This document shows, piece after piece, positions 11,629 to 23,718 of a stretch of 64,000 nt of DNA. The position numbers and the translations under genes are program-made. The notes under the pieces were generated by a model. It did not search any database. It was not told the origin of the DNA and saw only the letters and a list, made by a program, of their open reading frames with translations. Position 1 is the first letter of the stretch, and each line of letters opens with the position of its first letter. Location: positions 250,565 to 314,564 of the forward strand of contig LNAC01000733.1 in NCBI GenBank assembly GCA_002007465.1. Reading direction: 5' to 3'. Source of the stretch: Ailurus styani. Lineage: Eukaryota > Chordata > Mammalia > Carnivora > Ailuridae.

Positions 11629-12135
11629 TCCCCCCAATCCTCCCAGAATTAATCCCTTCCTGCCCTCCCATCCTTCTTTATCTGCACTTGAGACAGGCAC
11701 GTGCAGTGCTGGCATATGTCTTTCCTTGATGGGTTATGTTCTTTTTCTGAGTACAGAACTGTAAGAGGTCTGTCAACGCTCAATAAAATTTTAATCTCAA
11801 AATTCTTCATCTAATAAGGATTGCCTTTCATTAAATCCTCGGACACCGTTTATGGAAAGTTGTTCTTGACTTCTCCCCAGACACTTAAAAAAAAATATTC
11901 CCTAACACCATCAGCCTGGGGATGGTAGTTTCTGCCTCCTTTTCCCACATTAGGATTTATAATGATTCTGGATAAGTGTGCAAATGAGCATATTTTGGAT
12001 TCCTGGCCCTTTCTTAGAAGGCAAAAGCTCTCAATCTACTTAGTAGGGGCTGAGAGCTCTGCATAAGAAATCCAATTCTAAAAGATGAACTTGACCTTAA
12101 TACTAAATTGCACAGAACTATTGGAAATTTCTTAT

Positions 12136-12337
12136 TTTTTTTTAAAGATTTTATTTATTTATTTGACACAGAGAGCGAGATTACAAGTAGGCAGAGAGGC
12201 AGGCAGAGAGACAGGGAGAGGAGGAAGCAGGCTCCCCGCTGAGCAGAGAGCCCGATGCGGGCCTCGATCCCAGGACCCTGGGATCATGACCTGAGCAGAA
12301 AGCAGAGGCTTTAACCCACTGAGCCACCCAGGCGCCC
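12136..12337 (-). mobile_element. Can-SINE, young mustelid-type
   Basis: Full-length antisense copy with direct repeat GGAAATTTCTTATT on both sides (12122-12135 and 12338-12351). Confidence 0.95.
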
Positions 12338-14024
12338 GGAAATTTCTTATTCTTTTCCTTTTGGACAAATGAATTCCATCCCTTATCACTCAGCTTCAGA
12401 ATGCATACCCATAACATCCACCTCCGCCTATGGCTTGTTTCTTGTTTCCGAGAACACTTTCATGCCTGTGATCTCAGACAAAAGCTGCAGGCTGCCTCTC
12501 CCTTCTGTAAGGATTTACCATAAACCGGTAGGATTTCCCAGCCTGCCCTTCCATGGAGCAATCACTAATGGAGACACCACTGAGACAACAGAAAGTCCAT
12601 CTGAAGTGGAAAACTGAGGCTTTGGTTCCTGCTTCTAGAATTTGCTTCTGTACACCATCAGTGTGACTTCTTCCTGTCTCAAAGGAGCAGAAGGGAATTC
12701 AGAAATTGGGTGTTGGTGGGAGGTAAACGGGCAGGAGCCTCCCTGTAAGAAGGAAGATTAAGCGTCACTAGGCTCATTTGTATTTGCCCATCCCCAGCCT
12801 TCTCAGTCCTGTCAGAACCCACCTGCCATGGGAAAACAGTTGAATTTACTCTGCTGAAAGGATTCAGAAAGAACAGTCTGTAAACAAAGATCTTTCCACC
12901 TCAGTTCCAAAACATTATCTGTTGTGAGAGTGCCCACAGGTTCCTAACTGTTGAAAGCAATGATGAGTATACCTGAAGATCCATTATACCATTCTGTCAG
13001 CATGGTATGTGGTAGAAATTTGCCCTAATGTAAAGTTTAAAAAGGAACAGTTGCAAGCTAATCAGATCCTTATACACTGTTATTTGAAGCTCCATCGCTG
13101 TGGGAAGTCTAAGATATATGGCTTCTAAACCAGGCCCAATTCGCTGTTTATTAAGAATAAAATAAGCAATTAGCTTAATAAGCAAAAGAAAACATGGAGG
13201 TTCATGAGGTGTGTCTTTCCTGAATACTTTAAACTTGCCAACTGCTGCCAAGACAATGGATCATTTGAGTGTTTAGATTCACAGTGCCAAGTGCACAGGA
13301 TGTAACAAATAGACACTATCAACAAGGATGCAATAAATACTGTGGGTCTTCCTAATTCATTTGGTTAAGAAAAATTTCAATGTTAGGTTATGATGCCGTT
13401 TCTGTGATGAAAGAGGAAGGCTCCCATCACACTTGACTGCTCCAAAGTCTCCTTTACCTGGTGATTATTAGGCCAAGGTGACCCTGATCATATTGACTCA
13501 AAGCTGATTTGTACATTTACATCTATACTTTACAGTCAGAAATAGTATTTGCCAGGACGGAAGCCGTGCTGGGAAACCAGAATAACCACAGAAGGTCACT
13601 GGGGTTATCTGGGGAATCAAAAAGCAAGAGGGGCCTATACAGACATGTCTGCAGGAGTCTGAGTCTCTTGTCCTCCCCCACTCTCCCTCCTGACCCCCAG
13701 CATGTACTAGTGGCAAGACTTACAAAGTTCTTCCTGCCAGCAAGCCAAAGGGCCCTTTCGGACCACGCCATAATCATTCTACCTCACATCTGCACAGGCA
13801 TACACATACTTCCTACTTTTCTTTTTCCTCTGTTCCTTTCATCACAACTCTGTAAAGGTACAAAGACAGGGACTATTTCTCCAGTAATATTTAGTGTGCA
13901 CTGAGAATAATAGTGATTTGTCCAAGAGAAACTTCCTGTCACTTCATTCCTAGTCATGGAAAGTTGCTGAGCTTTTTAAATAACATGAAAATATGCTAGA
14001 CCCTTATCTACCTTTTCTCTTTCT

Positions 14025-14300
14025 TTCAACACACATATATTGAATACTTACTGTGTGCCAGGCTCTGTGCTAGGTACTGGGGAGAAGATGTCACAGTCCC
14101 TGCCCTCATAGAGCTTAATCCAATGGGAGACAGACATGCATCCAGTCCTCATTCAAGTAAATGTACCACCACCACTGTGATGAAGCTACGAAGGAGAGGC
14201 ATATGGTCCTCTGATGTGGCCGGAGAGACAGAAGGGCTGGCTGATCAGGCTGGGTTTTGAAGGAAGTAGGAGTCAATCAGGCAGAGAATGGCTTGTGTGT
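14025..14300 (+). mobile_element. L2 fragment
   Basis: TTGAATACTTACTGTGTGCC, then GGCTCTGTGCTAGGTACTGG, CCCTGCCCTCATAGAGCTTA and further L2-like sequence with GGAGTCAATCAGGCAGAGAA. Good match to the L2 3' region as I recall it. Confidence 0.75.
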
Positions 14301-15760
14301 AGGGCTGTGGGGGGCAGGGACAGGGTGAAATCTAGAGGGAGATGGAAACCCCAGACGACAGAGTGTGGGATCAGGAGGTGGTGTATGAAAAGACCACAGG
14401 CAGGGCTGCTGCTAGCCCTCAGGCTCCCTCAGACTGATTACCGAAAGCACCCCTTACTCCTAGCAGATGTAGCCTAAGCCAGATTGGCTAGTGAGTCAAA
14501 TGTGGCCTGGATTGTAGCCCCTCCCCCCGCCCTCCCCTACTTACCACCCCAGCCAGTCCTCCTTGTGCCAGGTACAAATCCCACAGCAGTATGCAGTAGC
14601 CTGGAGACACACACAGGCAGGGGCCAGACCCTGTGGGGTCTCGGAGCATGTGTAACAAACTGTGTTTTTATTCTAAGAGCAAGGAGAACAAGAAAATGGT
14701 TGGATGGGTTCATATTTGCAACGAATCCTCTGGCTGTTTTAGGACCACAGAAAAACATCACCAATTTAGAGAAATCTACTGTGAGTAAATTGTTCCCCCC
14801 CTTTCTTGGTGAGCCAGGCTTCCTCAGTAACTCAACTACAAAAATACCTTTTTGGGTTAGAAAATTGGAACTTGGGGCAAAGTGGCTTCCACTGCCCAGG
14901 AAGTATTTCACTGCTCTTGTATTTTTGGCTCTTGTGGGCCTTGCAGTGTGCCCAGAGTTCCCAACGGTGCACTCGACTTGATCTGAGGATCTCTGTTTTG
15001 GTAAACTTTTATCGCCAACCCTACGGTTGATGGGTTTGGACATATTTACTACCCTGTGTGTTCCCTAGCTTGCTGATGTATAGGATGAGATGTGTTTTTC
15101 CAGATCTGTCCTAGCTCTAAAATTCTGTGGTCAGCTTTGTTTTTTTTTTTTTTTTGGTTTTGTTTTTCCCTCCTTCAAGAACTTGTGTTGAAATTATAGC
15201 TCTAGCTAGCTGAATCGTGTTGGCACATTCAGGACATGTGTCCACACCTGCTGGTAGCCACCTTGCCTCAGAGAGAAACCAGAACGTCAAGGGATTTCCC
15301 AGAATGACCCTTCGTTGCCGACCCCAACTGGAAGAACACTGAGAATGGGTGGGTATGGGGGAGGGGGGATCGGGGTCCGGAAGCTGCCTAACAATACACA
15401 AGAGGCTATGTTACAAATTGCCGAATTGCTCTCAAGGTTATGTCAGCTGGCACTCCTTTCTCTCCCCTACACCTCTTTGAATGTGTTTCTTCACTTCTCC
15501 AGGCCCCAGTTTATTCATCCATGCAATGGGACTGAAGCTGTTTATCATTGTTCTGTAATGGGGTTGTAAACCTTTTCACAACCGTCAATATTTCCAGTGG
15601 AATTTTTAACCATTACATTTATTTATTTATTTACTCCGTTACTTACGGAATAGGAGGTATATGTATGTAGGTATATATTTTTATCTCACAATAGGAAAAC
15701 ATGTTGAACGCTTTTGACTTGTTAGACTAGGTCCTATTTCCATCAAGGACAGAAAGTCAC

Positions 15761-15848
15761 ATTCTCTTCTTTCCCTCTGTCCCTTCTCCCCTCTCTTTCC
15801 TTCTCCCTTCCCTCTATCTTCCTGCCTCCATTCCTCCCACCCTTTCTC
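15761..15848. repeat. Polypyrimidine tract
   Basis: About 88 bases almost entirely C and T on the plus strand, in intron 1 of ARL6IP5. Imperfect, without a single repeat unit. Confidence 0.85.
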
Positions 15849-17421
15849 ACTGAATCGGAGCTCAGTGGCAGTTGTCCCCACCAACGCTGGGGTAGCGTAT
15901 TTATGGGAGTTTTTGCCTAATGGTTCCTGGGCTTTATTGTGACTGCTGTGACTAAGAGCCCAGCTGTTGACTAAAAGACTTCACTCATCTCAGAACTGGC
16001 TCCCAAGCTCCTGCACTCACTGGAAAATGAAATTAAACTCTGGAGGGTGGTGTATGTGTTTTATTTTCCTCCAAGTGCCAACGCATTGGAGTTGTACAAA
16101 TTTTACTCTTTGTTAGAATGGAATGGCACTTAAGAAGGTTAAGGAAGTGCTAGGTGCTGGGGAGAAGGAAATAGTTACTCTACTCGGAGTAACTTTGTTC
16201 ATTTTTTTCCAGCTTGGAAACTTGGTTACTTTCTAATTATAGATTGTGGCCTGGCTGTGTTGTAAGCTAAAACCAGTTCTATAGGGCTCTGTGCTCTGTT
16301 CTTTTCCCTTGAACATGAGCAACAGGAACAGGTGAAAAGCAAATTTGGAAATGCTTGAGTCAGGCCTGGATTTTTTGTTGTTCTTTGTCCTGGGCTTTAT
16401 TTAGACGTTCAACATAGATGCCTACTTTGCTTGTCCAGAGGAAAACAGACAAAGCTTGGCATACTTTTTATTATGTGCTTTACCTCCTGAATTATTTTGA
16501 CAGGTATTCTAGAAAGAACTGAGTAGGATATCTTTGCTACTTTGCTACCAAGCAACCATCTTTTATTTGCAGTTTATGCAAAGCAGTTTCCTTAAACTTG
16601 AACCCTCCACTCTCGTTTTTTGCATTAATGTTGATGTTTGCTTTTCTTTACAGCTCAAAAATATTTGGGTAAAACTAATAAACAAGTGGGAATAAACTAC
16701 CCATGATGCTACTACCCAGTATAACTGCTCCAGTCTTTCAAGTGTAACTTTTTTCGGAATCTTTTAAGTGCTAGGAATGAGATTTATTAATCGGTGACAG
16801 TTTCTGGGCCTCTCCACTCAGTTTCCTTATCACCTGCTAAAAAAGATTTTATTTTAGCCCTGTCCAGTTCTTCCCTTCTCCAGGCCTGTAATTGTCTTTC
16901 CCAGATCTGGGCAGAAGGTATGGCATAACCCAGATAAAATTTTAAAACAGAAACAGTACAGAGTGAATCTATGGACCCAGATGATAAAGAACTGGTGAAG
17001 GACAGACAGAACAGTTCCATTGCTGGATGCTGGGAAAGCCTGACAGAGTGGGGTGGTACACCTTGCCACAAGAGGGTCTGGAGAATTGTCAGGGAACCAG
17101 GCTTTGTGTGGGAGAAGGAACAGCTTCGCTGTGGCATATGAATTGCAGTTGCATTAATGTTGTTGGAGAGACAATGGAAGTAAAGATAGGTGGTTGTAGC
17201 TGGCCTGTGCCAAGCCTGTGTCGTAGACTAGGGAGCAGCTGCTTTTATATTTTTATATTTTCCTTTCTTATATGTTCATTTTATTTCTGATTACAAAATA
17301 ATGTACTGATTATAAAAATTTCTCCTTCTCAGGTACCTAACATATATAAATCCACCTAATAGGGAGAATGTAGTGTGATTACTTTTACCCACTCAGTAGA
17401 GTAGTGATAGCTTTCTTTCTT

Positions 17422-17624
17422 TTTTTTTTTTTTTAAAGATTTTTTGTTTATTTATTTCACAGAGGGAGAGAGATCACAAGGAGGCAGAGAGGCAGGCGGG
17501 GGGCGGGGGGAGGCAGGCTCACCGCTGAGCAGGGAGCCCGATGCAGGCCTCGATCCCAGGACCCTGAGATCATGACCTGAGCCGAAAGCAGAGGCTTTAA
17601 CCCACTGAGCCACCCAGGCGCCCC
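17422..17624 (-). mobile_element. Can-SINE
   Basis: Antisense copy with a G-rich body variant (near 17499-17510). Flanks GTGATAGCTTTC and GTGATATCTTTC form a 12 bp target duplication with one mismatch. Confidence 0.93.
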
Positions 17625-19151
17625 GTGATATCTTTCCATATTATTGAGTATTTAAAAATAGCTGCACCTCTAGTGAGTTAGTGACCATATATGTTATTTC
17701 TGTAAGTTTTTCATCATAAATACCACTCCTGTGAAGATTGTTACAACTCAGTCTTTGCATTTTTATTTGTTTCCTTTGACTCTATTCTGAGGAGGAGATT
17801 TATTGCCTGGAAAGGGATGAATATTTGCAAGAGTTTTGAATGAAATAAGCAACTTACTATTATAGGGTTTAACTCTAAATTATGTCCTACAACACTACTC
17901 TCACCACTGTTTAATTCCATGCATTTTAATAGAAATTTTTAACTTTACCAAACCAGTTTCACATTGATTTTCTCCCTAATTTCACCCATTAAGGTATGCA
18001 ATACTTCCTCTCTTATTTGAAACTATGTCATACAGCTTTTGTGTTTCAGAAGGCAGAATCAAGGGCTAAAATGTAAAGGGATTTTTTAAAAAGAATCTTA
18101 GTTATACCACATATGAACCTTGCTATGAGTGTGAATCCTTCATCTGTTCTGTTTCAGAGAAAGTAAGCTCTTGGCATCGCCTCCCATTCCTGTTTTCCCC
18201 CTGTCTCTCATTTCCAAATCAGTCACCTTGATATTCAGAGCATGATGAAAACACGCTGGCCCTCATTGTCCTTGCCAAGTAAAATGCTCGTTAAGCCCGT
18301 TGTGAGGGTAAAAAGTTAGTAACTCATAGTTAGTAACTAAAAAGTTAGTACTTACTGGCCACAAATGTCATATTAAGGGCTCTGTATATACAGTGGGTTG
18401 GGTGGCAGTGACGGCCACAACACCCAGTCCTTCTTACTTATGAAATACTGGGTCTAGTTTCCCTCTTTCTTACCAACAATAGTATAACCTTTGGCTCATG
18501 TAACAATGAAGCCAGAGGCTCCGTCCTTGGAAATCTCAGTTGATAACCTATCTCCTAATGACACTCTCGGCCCTTTTAAAGAATTAGAAAGGAGTCTCTG
18601 TGCCAGGAGTCATAGACTCAGATGCCTCCGTGGACCAGGCAGGTTTTGTAAGAGAGCGATACAGGGCAGCTGTTAGACAAGCAGTAATGAATGGCGGCTC
18701 AGTGAGGGCCATGCCGTAGATGGTGGTAGGGACAGGGGGGCTCATTGGAGAGCATTTGTTCTATATGAAAGAGAAGGTGCTCCAGCCAGTCATTGTCCAT
18801 TGAGAAGTGGAAAAGTGGGCCTACCATTGTTAGATTTTCTCATTTACAGGAGAAGCTAGAAATCCCAAGTTGTATGGATTTTTTTCGACATGTTGGGATT
18901 CAAGTAAAAGTTTCTCTTTAAACACCATGCCGTCCAAACACAAATGTGACAATAGACCGGGTCTGGCCCATGGAGGCCATCATGGGACCTCTACATACCT
19001 CTGTTGTGGCAGCTTTTGTGAGGATTTAGATTAACCTGAAGAGCTCGGAAAATATGTGAGTGTTGTCCCGAGTGTGCACTAGAGGCCAGGATATAATGAA
19101 AGCAAAACAGCCCCTCCGAAAGAGCAGTCTCTTTTAAATTATTAAAGTGTT

Positions 19152-19350
19152 GGGCGCCTGGGTGGCTCAGTGGGTTAAGCCTCTGCCTTCGGCTCAGGTC
19201 ATGATCTCAGGGTCCTGGGATCCAGGCCCGCATCGGGCTCCCTGCTCAGCGGGGAGCCTGTTTCCTCCCCTCTCTCTCTGCCTGCCTCTCTGCCTACTTG
19301 TGATCTCTCTCTCTCTCTCTGTCAAATAAATAAATAAAATCTTTAAAAAA
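19152..19350 (+). mobile_element. Can-SINE, sense to ARL6IP5
   Basis: Full-length plus-strand copy from GGGCGCCTGGGTGGCTCAGT to a (TAAA)n tail. Flanks ATTATTAAAGTGT and ATTATAAAAGTGT are a 13 bp target duplication with one difference. Confidence 0.95.
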
Positions 19351-19369
19351 ATTATAAAAGTGTCTTAGC

Positions 19370-20077
19370 TCTTTGCCGCATTTACTGTGAGAATGAAGAC
19401 CGTTCTCAGCAATCGGACTGTTGATGTTCCAGCAAATGTCAGCATCACTCCGCTCAGACACACAGGGTGATCGCAAAAGGCCCCCCAGTATCCTGTGGGG
19501 GCGTCAGTCACATCAGTGTAGATATCAGTCTCCTGGAAGGAGAAAAAAGAGGCTCAGGGTTGACGAATGTAGGGGAAGAGAAAGGGGCAATCTCCTGTTC
19601 GTGCTGTCTGTAGTCCCGTACAGAATGGGATCAAGGGCGTTACCCTGGGCTTCGGTTACAGGCGGATATCCGCCTGTGCTTGCTTCCCCAGCAATGTCGT
19701 TATCTGGAAGAATGGTTCTCTGGTGGAAATCCAAAATTACTTGGGTGAAAAATATATCCGCAGGGTTCGGATGAGGCCAGGCCTTGCTCGTTCAGTATCT
19801 CAAGCCCAGGAGAATGAGTTAATTCTTGAAGGAAATGACATTGAACATGTATCAAATTCAGCTGCTCGGGTTCAGCAAACCACAACAGCTGAAAACAAAG
19901 ATATCAATAAAAAGTTTGGATGGTACCCGTGTTTCTGAAAAAGGAACCGTTCAGCAAAGTGACGGACAAATAAGACCGAAGTTGTCCAGCTACAGAAACA
20001 GCAAGATGCCAGATGATTCCTCAGACTTATTTGTAATATGTTTTAAAATGCAATAAAAACCATGCATGGACTTTGGG
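19370..20077 (+). pseudogene. RPL9 processed pseudogene in ARL6IP5 intron 1
   Basis: Intronless copy of the mRNA for large-subunit ribosomal protein uL6 (RPL9). The start-codon region is at 19393 (MKTVLSNRTVDVPANVSIT-like), followed by degraded blocks. These include the KKRLRVDE stretch near 19546-19567, the [12 protein letters not shown] stretch near 19631, [22 protein letters not shown] near 19717-19776, [20 protein letters not shown] near 19794-19853 and VSEKGTVQQ near 19931-19960. These blocks fall in different reading frames, so several indels break the protein. The 3' UTR is recognisable, with an AATAAA at 20052-20057. There are no introns, as expected for an L1-mediated retrocopy. It lies in the same orientation as the host gene. 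A poly-A tail is not preserved. Identification is by protein similarity from memory and is firm; non-function is inferred from the frame breaks. Confidence 0.93.
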
Positions 20078-20119
20078 GGGGAAATTTTTTTGAAAATTAC
20101 GGCCTCTAATAAGCTGACC

Positions 20120-20283
20120 AGTTTGTTGGGAGTCAGACTTCCAAATGTCAGTCTTGGCTCCACCATTTTCTCACCTCCATGCCTCAGTTTCTCCTTCTGA
20201 GAAATGAATTAATACTATCTACCTCATCCCATTATGAGGATTAAATGAGACAATTTAGATAAAATGCTAAGTACTCAACGTGT
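20120..20283 (+). mobile_element. MIR just upstream of ARL6IP5 exon 2
   Basis: CCTCCATGCCTCAGTTTCTC followed by AATACTATCTACCTCATCCC and GAGGATTAAATGAGACAATT is a clear MIR. It ends about 85 bases before the exon 2 acceptor. Confidence 0.85.
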
Positions 20284-20368
20284 GACTTGACTCCTCCTCA
20301 CCATCCTCATCTTCACATCCTGCTGCTACCAGTGCTGACCTAGCCTCCCTCTTTTCTTCATATTCCAG

Positions 20369-20586
20369 GTTCCTGAGCCCCTTCAACATGATCCTTGGAG
20401 GCATTGTAGTGGTGCTGGTGTTCACGGGGTTCGTGTGGGCAGCCCACAACAAAGACATCCTCCGCCGGATGAAGAAGCAGTATCCCACAACATTTGTCAT
20501 GGTGGTCATGTTGGCTAGCTACTTCCTCATATCCATGTTCGGGGGAGTCATGGTCTTTGTGTTTGGCATCACTTTTCCTTTGTTGT
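20369..20586 (+). CDS. ARL6IP5: ARL6IP5 exon 2, codons 59-132
   Basis: Second coding exon of ARL6IP5. Acceptor TATTCCAG ends at 20368 and donor GTAAGT begins at 20587. The first base completes the split glycine codon, and the last base is the first base of a leucine codon completed in exon 3. The exon encodes the second hydrophobic segment ([18 protein letters not shown]), the short basic loop [13 protein letters not shown] and most of the third and fourth membrane segments ([30 protein letters not shown]). The human protein differs here by only a few conservative substitutions. PRA1-family proteins carry two such hairpin-like hydrophobic pairs that set them in the ER membrane. Confidence 0.97.
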
Positions 20587-21059
20587 GTAAGTGAACCTCA
20601 GTCTTCTTTTCTTATGCCATAAAAAGAAAAAAAAAGTAGGAGCGATTGATTGTTCATTGGGAATTACCTGACCTGTTCTTTATGTGTGTCGGCATGTCTG
20701 CAAATCCAGATTTCTCTAATATTCAAGTCTGTTCTTAATCTTTACAGGCCATTCATACTGTTATGACACAGAAATGGATTTCATTTGGAAGCAAACTATT
20801 TACTGTCTGCTTCCTCAGTAGATCATGTTTAGTGTCAAAGTGCCCTAAAGAATAATTGGCCCAGGATACAGTTACCAAATACTCTGATTTTGGTGGAGAA
20901 AACTAGATTATTTCCTAAATTTTACATGCATCATTTACTGACATCCCAAACACTTGAAACCTGAAATAGAGAACAGATATAATTCCAGTCTCATCAGCAG
21001 AAATCTAATTAAAATTCTGTTATATTAAGTGATAGGAAGATCCCTTTAACTCTTTTTTT

Positions 21060-21125
21060 TTTTTACCAGTTTTTAATTTTATTTACATATAATGTATTAA
21101 TTGCTTCAGGGGACAGGTCTGTGAA
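21060..21125 (-). mobile_element. L1 3'-end fragment
   Basis: TTTTAATTTTATTTACATAT then AATGTATTAATTGCTTCAGG and ACAGGTCTGTGAA is the reverse complement of the L1 3' end seen intact at 31770-31850 in this same window. Confidence 0.75.
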
Positions 21126-21258
21126 CACTTTAACTTTTAATAGCATTTCACATGTGCATTTATTTCATTAAGTAAAATCAATTGCTTGTTTGGGGTTATG
21201 TTAGATTAAGCCCAGAATATTTATGGACGAATTCCACACCTTATTGAACAAAATATTT

Positions 21259-21372
21259 ATTTTTGTTTTTAAATATTTATTTAAGTAAACTCTATACCCA
21301 ATATGGGGCTTGAACTCATGACTCCGAGATCAAGAGTCACATACTCTTCCAACTGAGGCTGCCAGGTGCCCC
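21259..21372 (-). mobile_element. Can-SINE, old short copy
   Basis: Flanked by an 18 bp direct repeat with one mismatch (TTATTGAACAAAATATTT at 21241-21258 and TTATTGGACAAAATATTT at 21373-21390). Confidence 0.9.
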
Positions 21373-21544
21373 TTATTGGACAAAATATTTGAATGAGCAA
21401 ATTTAAACTTTTTGAAATATTCCTGAAGTTTTCCTTATCTGCTAGAGGCTTAATATTTCAAAGATTCCGCTTTGAACACAGCTTGTTAACTTCAGTACCT
21501 TTCAACATCAGGGCCCTGTAGACAGGCCAGTGTTCTGAAATAGA

Positions 21545-21680
21545 TCATAGGTAGAGAGTCAAGGGTCCAGATTTCCATTCCTAGACCTGCTGGAAACCAG
21601 CCATGTGATTTGGACCAGGTATCCTGTATGGGGTGCAGTTCACTCATCTATAAAATAAGGAAGTTAGATAGGATTCGTGA
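21545..21680 (+). mobile_element. MIR fragment
   Basis: AACCAGCCATGTGATTTGGA and CACTCATCTATAAAATAAGG are the MIR core and 3' blocks. Confidence 0.65.
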
Positions 21681-21689
21681 CTCCTAGAC

Positions 21690-21835
21690 CTTGATGATTG
21701 TCAGAATCATACAGGACACTTTTTAAAATTATGGATTGCCAAGCCATATCCCTTAAAGATCTTGATTCTGTGAGTTAACAGTGGTACTCCCAAAACCTGT
21801 ATTTTTAGAAAGCTCCTCAAATGTTTCCAAAGGTT
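21690..21835 (+). mobile_element. MER5-like hAT fragment
   Basis: GTCAGAATCATACAGGACAC and AGAAAGCTCCTCAAATG-type blocks suggest a decayed MER5/Charlie element. Confidence 0.45.
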
Positions 21836-21874
21836 AGTCTAGGTTGGGAGTCTCCAGAGGTAAGGCACATCAGT

Positions 21875-22075
21875 GTTTCTCAAAATGAGGGTCCAAGATC
21901 ACATGTATGAGAATCATCCAGAGTGAATATTGGTTTTTTACATCGTGGAGCTTTACCTCAGTCTTTCTGGTCTGAATTGTGGGTGGTGGAGACCTGGAAT
22001 TTGCCTCTTTTTAACAGGCTCACTAGGTGATTTATATGTGCATGGGAGTTTAAAAAATCACTGATGGAGATCACC
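21875..22075 (+). mobile_element. MER5A-like hAT MITE
   Basis: CAGTGTTTCTCAAAATGAGG at the left, a GAGAATCATCCAGAGTGAA interior and GGCTCACTAGGTGATTTAT near the right end fit a diverged MER5A-type element. Confidence 0.55.
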
Positions 22076-22751
22076 TGCTGGGCCTGTTTAAAATACAGAT
22101 TCTCAGGCCCATCCCTTCATGGTTCTGGTTCAGGAGGTCCAGGAGCGGGGCCATGGAATGTTTCTTAGTAAACAAATGTGAGTAATTTTAAGTGATGAAG
22201 TAAATTTGCAGAACCTCAAGGTACCTGAGATCTATAAAACCATTAGTTTTTATCTAGACATCTATATCCAGCACTTTGGGAAACTACCCCTCAGGAGGCA
22301 TACCCTAGGTAGACTTCACCCACATGCTTCCTGCAGGAGGATAATCAGGGAACCAAGCATGAGTTCCTTTTTGGAAAACTTTGCGTAAGTCAGTTTTTAT
22401 ATAAGTTGGAATCCTGTTGATTCACTGTGAATTTCAAGGCATTTTAGTAGCAGAAGGGTAACAAATCATTGGGAGAGCGTGTGGTCGCCAGATTAGGGAC
22501 CTTCCTGCTGAACACATTTTCCACCACACAAAAAGAAAACTTGATATATGACTTCAGGAAGAAAAGCCTTAGACCAAGTCCAAGGATTCCTTTGAGGACT
22601 TGGATCAGTTAACCAGTCAACCGGACCAGTCAACCCGACTGGTCTACAGCTAACTGAGGTGGTTTCCCCAAAGTGTGAAGACAGGGAGTGTAAGGTCGTG
22701 GTGGACAGAGAACCATTGCTTCCATGCTAACCAGGTTTCACTTCCCCACAG

Positions 22752-22924
22752 TGATGTTCATCCACGCGTCGTTGAGACTTCGGAACCTCAAGAACAAACT
22801 GGAGAATAAAATGGAGGGAATAGGCTTGAAGAGGACACCGATGGGCATTGTCCTGGATGCCCTAGAACAGCAGGAAGACAACGTCTCCAAAATCGCTGAC
22901 TATATCAGCAAAGTGAAGGAATAA
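22752..22924 (+). CDS. ARL6IP5: ARL6IP5 exon 3, codons 132-188 and stop
   Basis: Last coding exon. Acceptor CCCCACAG ends at 22751. The first two bases complete a leucine codon split from exon 2, giving [17 protein letters not shown]. The exon encodes the end of the fourth membrane segment and the cytosolic C-terminal tail with the charged helix [17 protein letters not shown]. It ends in YISKVKE and TAA at 22922-22924. The tail segment [12 protein letters not shown] is more variable than the rest of the protein relative to human. The three exons total 567 bases, that is 188 residues plus stop, the standard length for mammalian ARL6IP5. All splice sites are canonical and the frame is intact, so the gene looks functional. 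Confidence 0.97.
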
Positions 22925-23199
22925 ATACCGGAGACCCGCTGATAGGGCTGCAGCAGATACCAAGTTGCAGTCTGCCCTTCTCCAGACCTACTTCCCATTT
23001 GTGTTCTCGAACTCGGAGGCGCCTGTACCATCCAGCCACCTATGGCAGCATGCATGTACAGGTCCAAGTGTTAACATCTCCGACACTCCAGAGAGAAGCC
23101 CTCAGAAACTGCGAGAAAACTACCCTCCTGTTATGCCTGAAGTTTCGAGTGTGTTTATGCAAACTGATAGGAAAGGGATCACAATTATTTCTGCAGAGA

Positions 23200-23205
23200 A
23201 ATAAA
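23200..23205 (+). terminator. ARL6IP5: Proximal poly(A) signal AATAAA
   Basis: AATAAA 276 bases past the ARL6IP5 stop. It could end a short transcript form. Confidence 0.5.
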
Positions 23206-23718
23206 AGATAAAGAATTTTGCATTGTACAGCCACAGTACTGTTAACTTGTAGGAAAAAAAACTAATTATAAAGTATCAAGGCAATATGAGTAAATGAAAA
23301 AAAAGAAAACTGTTAAAGTAGATGTCACGTGTTAGCCTGTTTTAATTCTCCTTCCCTCCTCCCCAGCATCCTCCTCCAAAAATATTCCCTGGGACTATAA
23401 TACATGCAGTGTAAACTAGTTTAGCTTTTATTCTTCTTTTAAAATCAGAGATGATCTGTGTCACTTTGCCGCCTGTTTGACGTGCAGTGGAAACTGGATA
23501 AACCAGTTGTTTTTATTTTGTTTACAAATATAAAGATAGCTGTTTAGGAGAATATTTTGTCAAATTTTTGTAAATTTTTGAAATGCTAGTAATGCCTTTT
23601 CACTAGCAGGTATTTGTTGCAACCTAAATGTCACCTTCTTTAAGGTTATAGCTACATAACCTGTATTATTCTTGACAGTCTTGTTAAAAAAAGCAACAAC
23701 AACAAAAATAACACGAGT

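Larger units (their letters stand above)
3963..20368 (+). other. ARL6IP5: ARL6IP5 intron 1 (16.4 kb)
   Basis: Large intron bounded by GTAAGT at 3963 and a pyrimidine-rich TTCCAG acceptor ending at 20368. It holds several Can-SINEs mostly in antisense orientation, MIR, L2 and hAT relics, an RPL9 processed pseudogene, microsatellites and two single-N gaps (4479, 9491). I see no other exon. Stretches such as 4500-5950, 9920-11320, 12350-14020, 14310-17260 and 17640-19140 hold only anonymous sequence, low-complexity tracts and weak ancient-repeat similarity. Confidence 0.9.
20587..22751 (+). other. ARL6IP5: ARL6IP5 intron 2 (2.2 kb)
   Basis: GTAAGT at 20587 to CCCCACAG ending at 22751. It contains an antisense L1 tail, an old SINE, a MIR and two MER5-like relics. 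From 22080 to 22751 I see nothing identifiable. Confidence 0.93.

Noticed and set aside
14537..15043. Open frames of about 165 codons on both strands
   Set aside because: No recognisable protein, no splice or codon signal, and the two strands overlap. They lie in ARL6IP5 intron 1.
19421..19774. Open frame of 117 codons over the RPL9 copy
   Set aside because: It mixes reading frames of a broken RPL9 retrocopy. Only part matches ribosomal protein.
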